From: Ridgeia piscesae | Taxonomy: Eukaryota; Annelida; Polychaeta; Sabellida; Siboglinidae | Reading direction: 5' to 3' | Assembly: GCA_025642075.2 (NCBI GenBank) | Contig: JAODUO010000951.1 | Span: forward strand, 187,501-251,500 | Length of the DNA: 64,000 bases | In this document: one piece after another, positions 1 through 12,281 of the stretch | Layout of the letters: each line of letters starts with the position of its first letter | How positions within the stretch are numbered: the stretch's first letter is position 1 | The notes under the pieces: generated by a model | What the model was told of the DNA's origin: nothing | Databases searched by the model: none | Seen by the model: the letters and a program-made list of their open reading frames with translations, nothing else | Made by a program: the position numbers and the translations under genes

Positions 1-70
1 GTTGTCACAATTTTAAGTGTATTTGCTTCAACGTTATTCGCTACTTTTTATTGTTTTCCGATGTCTCCAG

Positions 71-205
71 TACACTATCTACTGGCCAACCAAGGAAAAC
101 CCAAAGTGTCAGTATGGACCGTTCGAAGTGGAACTAACGGAAACGAACTTTAGCGAGAATCCCAACGTGACATTCCGAGATTTCAAGCTCACAAAGGCGA
201 GCAAG
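71..205 (+). CDS. Receptor-type tyrosine phosphatase, D2 domain exon
   Basis: Internal exon of 45 codons in phase 0, bounded by ctccag before 71 and gtacct after 205. It encodes the early part of a protein tyrosine phosphatase domain: the segment beginning YTIYWPT followed by CQYGPFEVEL is the characteristic W-P / Y-G stretch that precedes the catalytic half. It joins in frame to the exon at 567, with no stop across the junction. Earlier exons (extracellular region, membrane helix, D1) lie upstream of the window. The domain assignment rests on order and motifs seen across the four exons; the exact receptor subtype cannot be told. Confidence 0.85.
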
Positions 206-566
206 GTACCTACCCATGAACGTGGTTGAAGATGCACGTATATAGCTTTCTCGACTCTAATGACTCTAATGTGACGACCATAAACTCGGTGTGCGTATTC
301 TCTCCGTGTTTTCACGACTATCATTTAAAGAACACACCGGCAATGACCATGATTTGTTTGTATATCGTCTGTCTCTGCCTACCTAATATGAAAGGTACAA
401 GTGAATAGAAGAGGAAGATCCCATTGATATAGTGCAGACAACGATGCGTGTTTCCATTAACAAGTTGTGTTTTTGTTTAAAAAAATACACTCACTGAAAG
501 AATCTGTTTTGTTAATTGCATTTATTTTCAAACATTGATGACAACATGTCGCAATGTCTTTCACAG

Positions 567-730
567 TCTGACGATAACGCAGTGGTCGTAAGACAATTTC
601 ATCTGAAGAGGAACAGTTGGAACATGGGCGAGCCGGTGCCAAGCAACAAGATGGTGTTTCTTGATCTACTGAACATGGTAGAGAAATGGCAGCAGCTGAG
701 CGGAAACGGACCAATTACGGTGCACTGCTC
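567..730 (+). CDS. Receptor-type tyrosine phosphatase, exon ending in the active-site HC motif
   Basis: Exon with acceptor ttcacag and donor gtaagt, starting in phase 0 and ending two bases into a codon. It reads SDDNAVVVRQFH, then WNMGEPVPSNKMV, then KWQQLSGNGPITVHC. The last residues are the start of the PTP signature HC-x5-R, completed by the next exon (S split as TC/G). At the WPD-loop position the sequence is W-N-M, so the usual general-acid Asp is missing. Known for the family: D2 domains of receptor phosphatases are often inactive and have a regulatory role. Inference: this D2 is probably weak or inactive although the Cys is kept. Confidence 0.9.
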
Positions 731-1413
731 GTAAGTAGATATCTGTGTTACAAGCATGAACTGGTATACAAATGTCGATACCGTGACGGCAGCGTATTGC
801 TGACCCAGCCAAATCGCCTTTCTAGCTTGTGGTCACTGCTCAAATGAGTACAATCTACTTCACATTCCGCGTCAATTGCCAGTGTAGTACGTTGACGTGC
901 TCAGACTGCTGGGAAAATTATAATTCAAAATAACCAAACATAAAAAGCTAAATCGTTAAAACCACTGTTTAGTTGAACATACATTTGCCTGCACGTTCTG
1001 CTAACCCTTTGCAGATTATATTGTATGCACCGCACCCATTGCCGATTACACGATTTCGTTTATAGCTACTGCACATTTCTACATTGATTTAAATATGCCA
1101 ATATAATCATATTTACCTTTATTGATTGCCATATTAAAACACCATATATACTTCAATCAACAACTTCAACAACATGTATGCGGGCCGCAATTGTATTCAG
1201 ACTACGCCTACTCATATTGTATTATGATTGATGGCTTTTCAAGTATATACTATAAATACTGTTTATTAATGACAATGACATTAACGAGATGTATAACGTT
1301 TTGAGCATACCGTGCAATATACTATCTTAATTTAAAAGGCGGCTCTGCCGACCCTGCTCCTCTATCTATCCGGTGACAGTAACATATTAACACATCCCCC
1401 AACCTGCCTCCAG

Positions 1414-1549
1414 GGACGGAGCGAGTCGCTGCGGCGTGCTGGTCGCCGCCAGTTACATTCTCGAGCACCTGAAGATAGAGCAGGAGGTGGACGTCTTCCA
1501 CGCCGTTCAACACGTCCGCACAACCCGACCTCAACTCGTCACTGACCTG
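1414..1549 (+). CDS. Receptor-type tyrosine phosphatase, exon completing HC-x5-R
   Basis: Acceptor tgcctccag, donor gtcagt. The first base completes the split Ser codon and gives HCSDGASRCGVL across the junction, an intact HC-x5-R phosphate-binding loop. It continues with ASYILEHLKIEQEVDVF and HAVQHVRTTRPQLVTDL, the helices and the R-x-x-R-P segment seen after the loop in all classical PTPs. It ends in phase 0 and joins the last exon at 2015. Confidence 0.9.
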
Positions 1550-2014
1550 GTCAGTGGTCCACTCGTGTGGACAGTGACGTAGTTATCACTGACTGCATTC
1601 ACAGCATAGTAGAGTTCAATTCAAAATAGTTAAACACGGAACGCTATGATATATTAATGATGATTATGTTGCTATGACAAGTTGACAATTGTGATTTTAA
1701 TGATGACTACACCGACGGCGATGATGACGACGTCGATGATGCGTACGACTATTATTATAGCGATTATGGTAAACATGATGTCGAAATGGTGATATATAAT
1801 TAAAGTTAACAAAAATGTAAGCCAATACACTTGTATTAAATCATAGATAGTTTGATATTAACCACAGATGATTCACAATATTCACACGTGTAAGTAATTA
1901 AACAATTGCCGCGTTGGTATTTGTTATTATTTTCCAAATGCGCAGTGTCTAATCAAATTTTTCCCTTACAATACTTCGTCCTAAGCATTCAACATTATGT
2001 AATATGTGTTGCAG

Positions 2015-2089
2015 ACGCAGTACCGGTTCCTCTACCAGGTGGCGCTGGCATATATGTCTCAGTTTGACACGTACGCCAACTTCCAGTAG
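2015..2089 (+). CDS. Receptor-type tyrosine phosphatase, terminal exon with stop
   Basis: Acceptor gtgttgcag. Twenty-four codons beginning TQYRFLYQVALAYM match the conserved Q-Y-x-F-x-Y C-terminal helix of PTP domains. After ten more residues (QFDTYANFQ) comes TAG at 2087-2089. The protein therefore ends shortly after the D2 domain, as in most receptor PTPs. An AATAAA at 3332-3337 is the first clear + strand poly(A)-type hexamer downstream, but it is more than 1.2 kb away and across a microsatellite, so the 3' end is not fixed. Confidence 0.88.
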   Translation, partial: TQYRFLYQVALAYMSQFDTYANFQ

Positions 2090-2640
2090 GAATTACGTAG
2101 CACATGGACTACACATGGACTGTTATGTTGGTTGCATTTTTTTGGTTGCTGTCACGTCAACCCAATCACAGTAAGAAGCACGCATCATGTGATACTTGCC
2201 GGATTAGCTAAGAAGCCGTACGTGACATCCTAATCCGAATGAAAGGTAGATTATGGACAACCTATACACTATAGAGGCATCCGCCTAACGCGCATAGTTG
2301 CGTATATTTGCCAGTGTTCTAGTAAATGGAAGGATGACCACGCTGTATTACATACTTTTTACGTATCACAATATTTCAGATAAGGACAATATTTCCTACG
2401 ATATGACATCCATGACTACAACAATCGGTCAGCTACAAGGTGTCAGACAACATCCATAAAACGAAACCGTAAAATGAGGTTGCTAGTTTTGAACGTTTTG
2501 AATTGTCTGCCACGCCTGACTAAATGTAATCCATATAATGTTAGCCTTTGGACACAAGATATGTTATATGCACACGCACACATGCATCATCAGTAGCATG
2601 GGTCAGCATCGTTCTTTTCAGACATGTTTACAAGTGTGAT
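2090..2640. other. 3' flank of the phosphatase gene
   Basis: Non-coding. Presumably 3' UTR and intergenic DNA; no repeat or gene recognised. Confidence 0.5.
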
Positions 2641-2651
2641 ACTGAATTGCG

Positions 2652-4300
<1,649 letters not shown>

Positions 4301-4319
4301 AAGTAATGACCCAGCCAGC

Positions 4320-4482
4320 ACAATTACAACGGGCCGAGGGCGGCTCGAGTGCGGCAAAACTATCGGGCCTCCTTCGGCAACCGCCTGCGGGCCGCAGGAT
4401 TTTTGTCCGCCGGATCGAGTTCGGGCCGAGGGCGGCTCATGCTCGGCTGCCAATGGTGTGCCGATGGTGAGCCGCTCGTAGG
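4320..4482. other. GC-rich island in AT-rich DNA
   Basis: About 160 bases that are far richer in G+C than their surroundings. The block CGGGCCGAGGGCGGCTC or a close variant occurs twice (near 4330 and 4422), and there is a short palindrome CTGCGGGCCGCAG near 4385. Function unknown; it could be a repeat end or a small CpG island. Confidence 0.4.
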
Positions 4483-4948
4483 CCAACTGTGTCTAATTTA
4501 GGCAAAATGTAGCTATTTGTGTATCATGTATGCATATTATCTGTATACAGTGCAATCCAGGAAACTTGAACCCAATCCCGTAAGGTGCTAAGACATATTG
4601 AAACTTCTAACTTATTAAGTATTTCCTTGGGTCTGTGGAGGTTTGACATATCCGGAGTGCACTGTAAACAAACATATTTTTATGCAGAATAACAATGCAA
4701 GTCAAATTTACACAAGTCAAATACATGACATTTTAATTATTAACAAATAAACAAATAAGTACCGATTTGTTTATATAATACTGTCTGGTTAAAAAAATTT
4801 TTTTTTGACATTTTAATAATTAAAAACTGCCATGCTTTGTCATAATTTGACGTAAACAACTCCAATATAGATAATAAGCACATAATTAAAAAATAAATGT
4901 AAACCTGCGTACTGTGCCCATTGTTTCATGTGGCACATAACAATTCAA

Positions 4949-5112
4949 CTATTTGGTGGAGAAATTGCTCAACATATGTCTGTCCATAAGCTTGCTGCAT
5001 CCAGCTACATTCTCCAACCGATGTTTTCTAACGTCATTCCCTTCAAAGGCAGTCAGGAAGCATTCCTGAATCATCTCTGTGCTGTTTACCACTTCTTTCT
5101 TTCTGGCAGCAT
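4949..5112 (-). other. Possible terminal exon or isolated reading frame
   Basis: On the - strand an acceptor-like attccag is followed by 53 open codons and a TAG (starting AARKKEVV, ending HMLSNFSTK). If used as an exon it would start with two bases, which fits the phase at which the 24,492-24,622 exon ends, so an alternative last exon of the Cache-domain gene is conceivable. A one-in-three phase match is weak evidence and no family is recognised. Confidence 0.2.
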
Positions 5113-5149
5113 CTGGAATGTATTCATAAGACGATACAATGCATAGAAT

Positions 5150-6730
5150 CTGACATAGAATTACATAAATTAATTACATTAACTAAGATTAATCACTACA
5201 TTAATAAAAAATGTCCACAGTACAGAGTTTAAAGTTGTTAAAGAACCCGTTTTCATTATAATTTGGGATACGATAGCTTTCCTTTTGGGTGTCAAAGAGT
5301 CCTTTTTATGAAAAAATTACACCACATAAATAATTATGTTTTGTCTAATATTTCTTATCAGTTTTTCTGTAGTCAAAATAAATACTTAGTAAACTGTGTG
5401 GGTATATGCTGACAGAAAATGCATGAATGTTTAAATATTTCATTCATAGCAGACTTCCAGTTCCCCATATAACTAATTATCACTCACAAACATACAACAT
5501 ACACACGCATACACACACGTACACATACACATACGCGTACACCCACACGCATACACACACACGTTTGTGATCTAACAGTAACACTAAAATACTGTCACGG
5601 TCACCCACCGGTAATCTCACGGTAAGCTTTAGGTTAACTGGCCTAAATTATTAGGGCCTTTTCAAAACGGTTTTACGACCTTTTGTGATGTATCTATGTT
5701 CGGAATGTCATTCTACATAATTTTCGGTATAAATAAGTAAGATACTAATTAAAAAAATTGTGATTTAGATCACTTTTACGCCGTTAAGTCAACGTAAACA
5801 AGCCGCTGTCAGAGGGCATGAACAGCCAGTGCACCCCCAATGGATCACGACCGCAAAGGCGATGTCCTATGGGCTATGTCTATGATTTGTGAATATTATT
5901 ATTATGTCCCCAAACCTAATAAGTAGCCTTACTACATCATATATTTTTATTCTGTATAATGCAGATTTATCTATTTTACGCATAAATGTATAAAATATTG
6001 CTAGTTGTTTTTTATTTCATAGTTTTAGTTCGCACCCGTGGCTGTGATATCGGCTTGTTGACGTCGAATCGACGGCATTAAAGTGGTCTAAAACATAATT
6101 AAAAATAATAATATCTGTCTTCTTTGTACCGGAAATAATGTAGAATGGATTCCAAACACGTACCAATCAAAAAAGTTAGTAAAAACAGTTTTAAAAGGCG
6201 TTAGGCATAAGGTACCTTTGCAACAGCCAACATACCAAATCCAAACTGCCAGCTTAAAAAATGGCGGTATAGGGTAAACTCGCAGTAAATAGAAAAATGT
6301 TAAGGAATACCATAACTATTATCAATACAATATTGTGAATCAATGCATATTTCATTCTGAGTTGTTTTATGGGTTACTCATATTTTCTATTGTTTCAGTA
6401 CTAATGATGCACCATAAACATATCTTGAAATACTAACCAATAAGAGCCGTACAATTTGTGAATCACATAGACAGTGTCAAATATCACTATCCCAGGCGGG
6501 AAACTTCTGCGGAGTGGTGGTGATTCACCACCCGCGAAGCAAGTGAAACTTGAGATGGGTGCGGCATGTACTAGCATCCTCGGACCGAGAGAAGCCCGAT
6601 GAGTGCTAAAATGGTCATAAATCATGTCCCGTAAACGCACCATCACACATGCGGCAAACTGTCGCCCTGGAGTCGGCGGCCGCTTGTACGAGTATTGCCG
6701 AAGGTTGCCAACGGTGGCCCGATAGTTATT
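5150..6730. other. Intergenic DNA; CA-rich patch at 5494-5565
   Basis: No gene seen. Bases 5494-5565 are an imperfect CA/CG-rich tract. Confidence 0.4.
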
Positions 6731-6731
6731 G

Positions 6732-6833
6732 CTAGCAGGGGAAGAACAACCTTTTTCTTGGAAACGTTTATAAGTGTTACGATTATGTGCATTGAGACAA
6801 CTTGCCAAGTATAAGTGCGTACCAAACTGTTGT
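6732..6833 (-). repeat. 102-bp interspersed repeat, copy 1
   Basis: Nearly identical to 8053-8154, same orientation. The - strand frame stays open in both copies (QQFGTHLY ... CLNAHNRNTYKRF). It could be a SINE-like piece or a duplicated exon. Confidence 0.7.
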
Positions 6834-8052
6834 GAAACCAAAACGTACAAGTTTTTTTCATCACAAGCAATAATCCATTACATACATTTCGGTTATCGTT
6901 TTAACAGCCACTATTAAATACTTGTTAATCATATTATGTAACACGTATGACATATTAAAATGTAATTTAATATTATAAGTATATTTCATTATCACTAAAT
7001 CAATAAAATGCAAATGGCGTAAGACACATACAGAAGTATAACGTTGGACGCGGCATATATTGATGACAGGATGCGAACATGCCGAAAGGTCAGTAACTGG
7101 GCGTAGCGTGAATATAACCCGCTTGTGATGAGAGGCCGCACGAGATGATGGGCTCAGTATAAGCCACCACCGCTACCGTAAGAACGATGGCACAATTTGA
7201 ATATGTGGTCTACTAAGATATTTTTCTTGTTTTCAACTGAATTTAATATATAGTCTGTAGCTAGGGTATTTACTTTACATGAAATCCTACCAGCTGTGGT
7301 AATCGAACAATACATTTATCAATTCTACTTTGGGGACGAATATATGACATTGGACTATTATGTCAACGCCGGGTTGTGATGTTATGTGTGTAGTAACTAA
7401 TATGTTAAATTTTTATTGTGCTGTTATATTATTTTTAATGCAGGCTGTCATTTGTACGCGACGAACGTTCACGAAACAGCAAGTCTCGCGTGCAACTGAA
7501 ACAACAACACATGGGATCAACGTCAGAACGAAACATGGAAACACAACAAAACGACGAAGTTAACATGAACAACTGAAGCTTTAATATTCAACAGTACGTG
7601 ACATATCACAATAAGACGAAACGTTTATACACTGAGTAAATAAAGAACAACACATAACACACGGAGTAACACAATCCACAAGTTCAGCAGCCATAAAACA
7701 TGACATTTTACATGTGACATCATTATTATAATTGTTTAATGTCAAGTTGAATATTACTTATTTTGTCACAAACATTAACAAAAGACGGCCATTGCACTTC
7801 ATTATGTCAATAATATAGATAGCAATACTGCATGATGATAATGTACGCGTTATGACAATATTAATGCTAGTGATGTGTCGCGATCGTTGCGTAGATGATG
7901 ATTCTATCCGGCATGGCTAGAAACGAAACATTAACTGTACAACAACCGCGACGTCGATGTTTTGAAAAAGCGGCTTTCGGAGACCTCTTCGTTGACTCCT
8001 TTGTAGATCGACGTTCCAATTTTGATTGTTATTTCCCCTTTGATTTCTCTTA

Positions 8053-8154
8053 CTAGCAGGGGAAGAACAACCTTTTTCTTGGAAACGTTTATAAGTGTTA
8101 CGATTATGTGCATTGAGACAACTTGCGATGTATAAGTGCGTACCAAACTGTTGT
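8053..8154 (-). repeat. 102-bp interspersed repeat, copy 2
   Basis: Second copy of the 6732-6833 repeat, with only a few base differences. It lies inside the upstream copy of the tandemly duplicated tail-exon region and has no counterpart in the other copy, so it arrived after that duplication. Confidence 0.7.
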
Positions 8155-8223
8155 CTTTGACGGATGTGATGATTTTGTACTTTTACGGTCCATCTTTGGT
8201 TTATTTGGGTCCTTTGAACGCTT

Positions 8224-8504
8224 TCATTTTTGGGCAAGTTTAGCTTCAGAATCGTGTTTCTGTGTTCCGGATTTATAATCAGTTCTAGGTTTCCTTTTGT
8301 CAGCTATTGTCTCGGTGGGCTCAGTTACCACTTCCTCTACGACCTGTATGATTTCGTCCAGACCATCGCCGGCAATCACCCTTGTGCGGTTGAGATTGTC
8401 CATGTTAAATGTGACGACGACAGTAAACTTGCCGATGATTGCAGCGACGCACACTATTGTATATATTACAACTGTACTTATTTGTTTCTTGGTCGTGTGC
8501 ACCG
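8224..8504 (-). pseudogene. Duplicate membrane-helix/tail exon with lost acceptor
   Basis: Paralogue of the exon at 9314-9678. The frame reads QISTVVIYTIVCVAAIIG (hydrophobic helix), then GDGLDEIIQVVEEVV and a polar basic tail to a stop at 8224. In the intact copy the exon is preceded by ttctacag; here the aligned bases are ttctacgg, so the AG is gone. The helix and the GLDE block are kept, while the tail differs. Either this is a dead exon, or a nearby AG is used: the gttgcag 28 bases upstream would start it in the wrong phase for the preceding exon. I call it a pseudo-exon. Confidence 0.55.
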
Positions 8505-9313
8505 TAGAATTGGCAAAATACCAATTACTGCAACAGTACCATCTTAACTAGCAGGTGAACATAAATTGACCAACATACATATTATGATTTAATGCGTATT
8601 ATCTATCGTAGCTAGATGTGCCTTTACACGTTGCAACATATGCGATATTGATCGACGTTGACTCTGACATAACTGGAAATACCTATCATATTATCTACAG
8701 GCTACGTACAAAGATATAATATCGATATAAAACAGTATAGGCAAGCCTTTGGTTTGTGATTTGTGACAAACATTGTTATTGATATGAACAGTATTTGAAT
8801 ATTTGCATGCCAGTGTATCACCATTAGAACAACGATACAAATTATGGCTAATATAATATATTAATAGCATCTACTATATTTTCACGAAATAGGAGCATCT
8901 CGTACACTTGAACCAACAATCTATGAAATCAACGTCAGACCATGACACATACGGATACGTGGATTTATACGAAACACCACAAAACGACAACGTTAACATG
9001 ATTAATCGAAGATTGAATACTAAAGGCAAGATGGCAATAGCATATGGCATACAATAACATGACATTTGTATACACATAATAGATAAGGAACAACACATCA
9101 CACAAAGAGTAACAAAATCCACAAATCCAGCAGCCATTTTATATTTGACATAATGAGTACAGTTAACGCAATTATTCAACTTGACATTCAACCAGAACAC
9201 ATGAACGAAAGACGGCCATTACAATTCACAAGGCCAGTAACGTGTCTGCTTGATGCATACATTATGGCAATACTAATGTTAGTGATATGTCGCGATCGCT
9301 GCGCAGATGGTGA

Positions 9314-9678
9314 TTATCTCCGCGATGGACGTCTTGATCGACGCCCGGAGGACCCCTTTGATGTTCGATGGCTAAGGGTCCTTCTCTTGTCCCTGTGCTT
9401 TCCAAATGACCTATGGCCACTTTGCGATTCAGTCATTTCGGATGAGAAAACAGTTGAAAACGCACTACTTCTTTCATCTGCTCTTCTCTTGGCCTTAGCT
9501 CTCACTTTCTGTACGATATCTACGTTTTCGTCCAGACCATCGAGGGCAGCCACGCTTGAGCGGATGCGAGAGCTCACGTTACATTTGACGATGACAGCCA
9601 ACGCAAATACGACTACGGCGGTCCACACTATTGCATACCCTATAAGTATAGTTATCTTCATATTGTTGGTGGCGATCT
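9314..9678 (-). CDS. Cache-domain protein, exon 11: membrane helix and cytoplasmic tail
   Basis: The - strand acceptor gccgtttctacag is followed by two bases that complete a Glu codon with the last base of the 24,492-24,622 exon. The exon then reads IATNNM, a hydrophobic helix (ITILIGYAIVWTAVVVFALA), Cys, and about 90 polar residues rich in Arg, Lys and Ser ending in stop at 9314. A single helix followed by a basic tail right after a Cys-rich lumenal segment is the layout of CACHD1-type proteins. A further downstream exon (for example a donor at QK/gtgaga) cannot be excluded. Confidence 0.7.
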
Positions 9679-9749
9679 CTGTAGAAACGGCAGAATATCA
9701 ATTAGTGCAAAAGTACCATGTTAACCAGCTGGCGAAAATAATTTGCCAA

Positions 9750-9759
9750 CACACACACA

Positions 9760-9833
<74 letters not shown>
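9750..9833. repeat. (CA)n microsatellite upstream of the exon 11 acceptor
   Basis: An almost pure CA run. In the sense of the host gene it is a (GT)n run ending about 70 bases before the 3' splice site of exon 11. Confidence 0.97.
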
Positions 9834-9835
<2 letters not shown>

Positions 9836-10325
9836 ATGTTATAATTTACTGAGTATTATCTATCGTATCTAAATGTGCCCTTACACGGTACAACGTCTGC
9901 GATATTGATCAACCTTGATTCTAACGGTTCATCTTAGAGAACTGGAAAGACATATCATAATCTATATAGGCTACGTTCCAATGATATAATAACGACGTAA
10001 AACAACATAGGTATGTCATTGTTTTGTGATTCATGACACGCATTGTTATTGAGATGACAATTATTTGAACAAATTATGGAATACACATGCTAGTGTCATG
10101 CTTATTTCATCATTTGAACAATGTTAGTCAACAAATGATGCCCAGTATAACATGAAAAGCATTTACATGTTTTAATTGAAAAACGTGTGTAAGTGGGCCC
10201 CTTCAGCGCTATGTTTGCACATTATCTCGCGATTATCAGTGATATCAAACACCGAAGTTGTTCTTTTGAATACTAACACAAACCAGCGTTCAATTCAATT
10301 GCACTACAGCTATTTCATTTCAGGG

Positions 10326-10394
10326 ATAGTTCCGTGGTATTGGTATGTTGAAGTTCCGTGGTAATGGTATGTTGGAGTTCCGTGGTATTGGTAT
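10326..10394. repeat. Minisatellite, 24-bp unit, three copies
   Basis: Units of AGTTCCGTGGTATTGGTATG plus TTGA or a variant, repeated almost exactly three times. Confidence 0.85.
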
Positions 10395-10489
10395 GGGCTC
10401 ATAATATCATATTCGCTTCTTTTCAATGGTCGTGTATACACACTGATAGAAGAGAACAATAGGACGCGTCTGCGGGACACGTTCGGCCG

Positions 10490-11055
10490 TATTAATAATA
10501 ACTTTATTGTCCATATAATGTAGATACACTTTATATAGTACTTAAATCAGATAGTAATATATGTTCACAATAAAATCAAGTATGTAGACAGTGGAGCAAG
10601 TAGTATGCAATGAGGTACAGCAATACAATTAAATTATAGGCGGCCATTCAAGCGGCATTTTTTTTTTAAATATTGGAACAATTCGTATTTTATAAAATGT
10701 CACGGAAATAAAGCGGCGGCTTTTTAACGTTGTTAAAAACCCTCTAATAATTGTACAACGAATTACGTTCAATGTCGAGTTTGACTTATCATTGTATTTG
10801 TAACACCGTTCGTAGGCCGTTTCGAAAAGAATGTAAACGTAGTTGTTCATTCAGATTGTCAGCGACGCGCTGATAGGAGGCGCGTCTTGAATTGAAATCA
10901 CAATTACAGACCCTTATGGTAAAACAAACTGACACAAGATATATTCTTCAATCCATACATTTCAAACGAATGTGAGACCAGTATATCATTGTTCTTTTTA
11001 AATCCGCGCTTATTATCAACACATCGTGTACGATACACAGCTTACATTTGCAAAC
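10490..11055 (-). mobile_element. Possible LINE 3' remnant next to the Polinton
   Basis: On the - strand the segment ends GGACAATAAAGTTATTATTA, the same ending (GGACAATAAAGT plus a simple tail) as the LINE at 20,330-21,345. An open frame of 73 codons (10,629-10,850) has no recognisable motif. The 5' limit is unknown. Confidence 0.3.
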
Positions 11056-11061
11056 CACTGC

Positions 11062-11270
11062 AGTAGTATAGTAGGATCCTATCGTGGTACGGAGGTGCGG
11101 ATGAGCGGAGTAGTGGAGGAGCGGAGGAGAGGACGAGCGGAGGAACGGAGGATGGGTAGAGCGGTGGCGCGCTTTGGCGTGCTTTGGCGCGGTGGAGCGG
11201 ACGACGCGTTTTGGCGCAGTGGAGCGGTGGAGCGTTTTGGGTCGATGGAGCGGAGGAGGACATCAAAGGT
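11062..11270 (+). repeat. Polinton left terminal inverted repeat
   Basis: Starts AGTAGTATAG and becomes an array of GGAGCGG/GGAACGG-type heptamers with GCGCGCTTTGG blocks. The reverse complement of 23,165-23,503 matches in order but has more heptamer copies. Confidence 0.85.
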
Positions 11271-12080
11271 CAAAGTCAAGGTCACGCGACAAGGGCAATC
11301 ATCATCACGTTCTGCACGTAGGCCACTTGGGTCACTTTCTTCACGTTCCTCGTGTAGGCCACCTTGCGCAATGTTATTGTTTTCTATCTGTCTTATATAA
11401 CTGGGCTAATGCAACTGGAGGGGAGGAAGGTAGAAAGTTATAATGCATTGTGTCTTTTTTTAAACTATTCCAAAAAGGACTTAACACAGCGCCCTAAGCA
11501 GTGTGCCAGCTCTCCTGGTAGTTAGGTCCCACGTATGCGACTAAGATACCTGGTCCTCCAAATCCAGTGAGGCACCGCTACTGTAACTAGACCTTCGCCG
11601 GTTCAACTATAGGTTGCTAGGTAAGCAGCAGTAAATAATAAAAACAATGTAATACATAATTTCTGTGACGTAGTGTCACTAGCTTGGCAAGTCTGGGCAT
11701 GTTTATTCATATGGTGGTATCACTTCATGTCCAGTATATAGGTCACAGGTCTTCCCCAATACAAAATTGTACTTCACGCTCGCAACCATGTCCAGTATGT
11801 AGGTCACACAGGTCCCGTTCTCGTGGTTTCTTTCCCACGTATGCGATTAACATACCTAAATATCTAGTTTGGTTACATACCTGGTCCTCCACGTCCAGTG
11901 CGGGTGCAACAGGGGCATGTCTATCTAGCGAAGCTTATTATCCCGACCAGGGCAGTCGGTTGCTGCCTGTATTACACTACGGTAAGTCACTGCGTCAACA
12001 GAACGTGTAGGAGATGTTGACCGTCGACCTTCCTCCCTGCGACTGTGCGACGTGCACGCCCACGTGACCCTAACGACCAC
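11271..12080. other. Left interior of the Polinton, no gene
   Basis: Non-coding, with internal direct repeats: CCCACGTATGCGA followed by ACCTGGTCCTCC near 11,530 and again near 11,835, and CATGTCCAGTAT plus TAGGTCACA near 11,728 and 11,787. Three GTAGGCCAC-type blocks lie near 11,315-11,362. Confidence 0.5.
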
Positions 12081-12086
12081 TGGTTT

Positions 12087-12217
12087 GTGATTGGGTGGTA
12101 ATTTTCGGCACACTCATTTGTGATTGGTTGGTAATTTTCGGCACACTCGTTTGTTATTGGTTGGTAATTTTCGGCACGCCGACGTGACTCCAACGACCAC
12201 CTGTGAACGTATATAAG
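12087..12217 (+). promoter_or_regulatory. Putative promoter of the Polinton polymerase gene: CCAAT array plus TATA box
   Basis: Three tandem 33-bp units each contain ATTGG (reverse CCAAT) at 12,090, 12,123 and 12,156, followed by GGTAATTTTCGGCAC. TATATAAG lies at 12,210-12,217, and an initiator-like TCATTATT about 30 bases on. The first ATG of the following frame is at 12,282. Confidence 0.6.
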
Positions 12218-12281
12218 ACGAATGTCTGTTGAGGAAGTCATTATTCACTTGTATTTGTACATGGGAACACTATTCTCAACA

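Larger units (their letters stand above)
206..2014 (+). other. Three introns of the phosphatase gene
   Basis: Introns 206-566, 731-1413 and 1550-2014, all GT-AG. They are AT-rich and I see no coding sequence or repeat in them. Confidence 0.7.
7500..8830. repeat. Tandem duplication unit A (degenerate tail-exon copy)
   Basis: Collinear with 8925-10130. Shared landmarks: ACAACAAAACGACGAAGTTA-type start, the stretch ending CAGCAGCCAT, the TGTCGCGATCG block (7876 and 9287), the membrane exon (8.2-8.5 and 9.3-9.7 kb), and ATTATCTATCGTA followed by GATATTGATC (8597 and 9856). The two units have diverged by many substitutions and indels, so the duplication is old. Confidence 0.7.
8925..10130. repeat. 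Tandem duplication unit B (intact tail-exon copy)
   Basis: Second unit of the duplication, carrying the membrane/tail exon with a good splice acceptor. It also carries a long (CA)n tract at 9750-9833 that unit A lacks. Confidence 0.7.

Noticed and set aside
11600..11625. GGTTCAACT resembling a tRNA B box
   Set aside because: No cloverleaf can be folded around it.
12087..12178. 33-bp tandem units as a CRISPR-like array
   Set aside because: Repeats are contiguous with no unique spacers and the context is eukaryotic; they read as promoter repeats.
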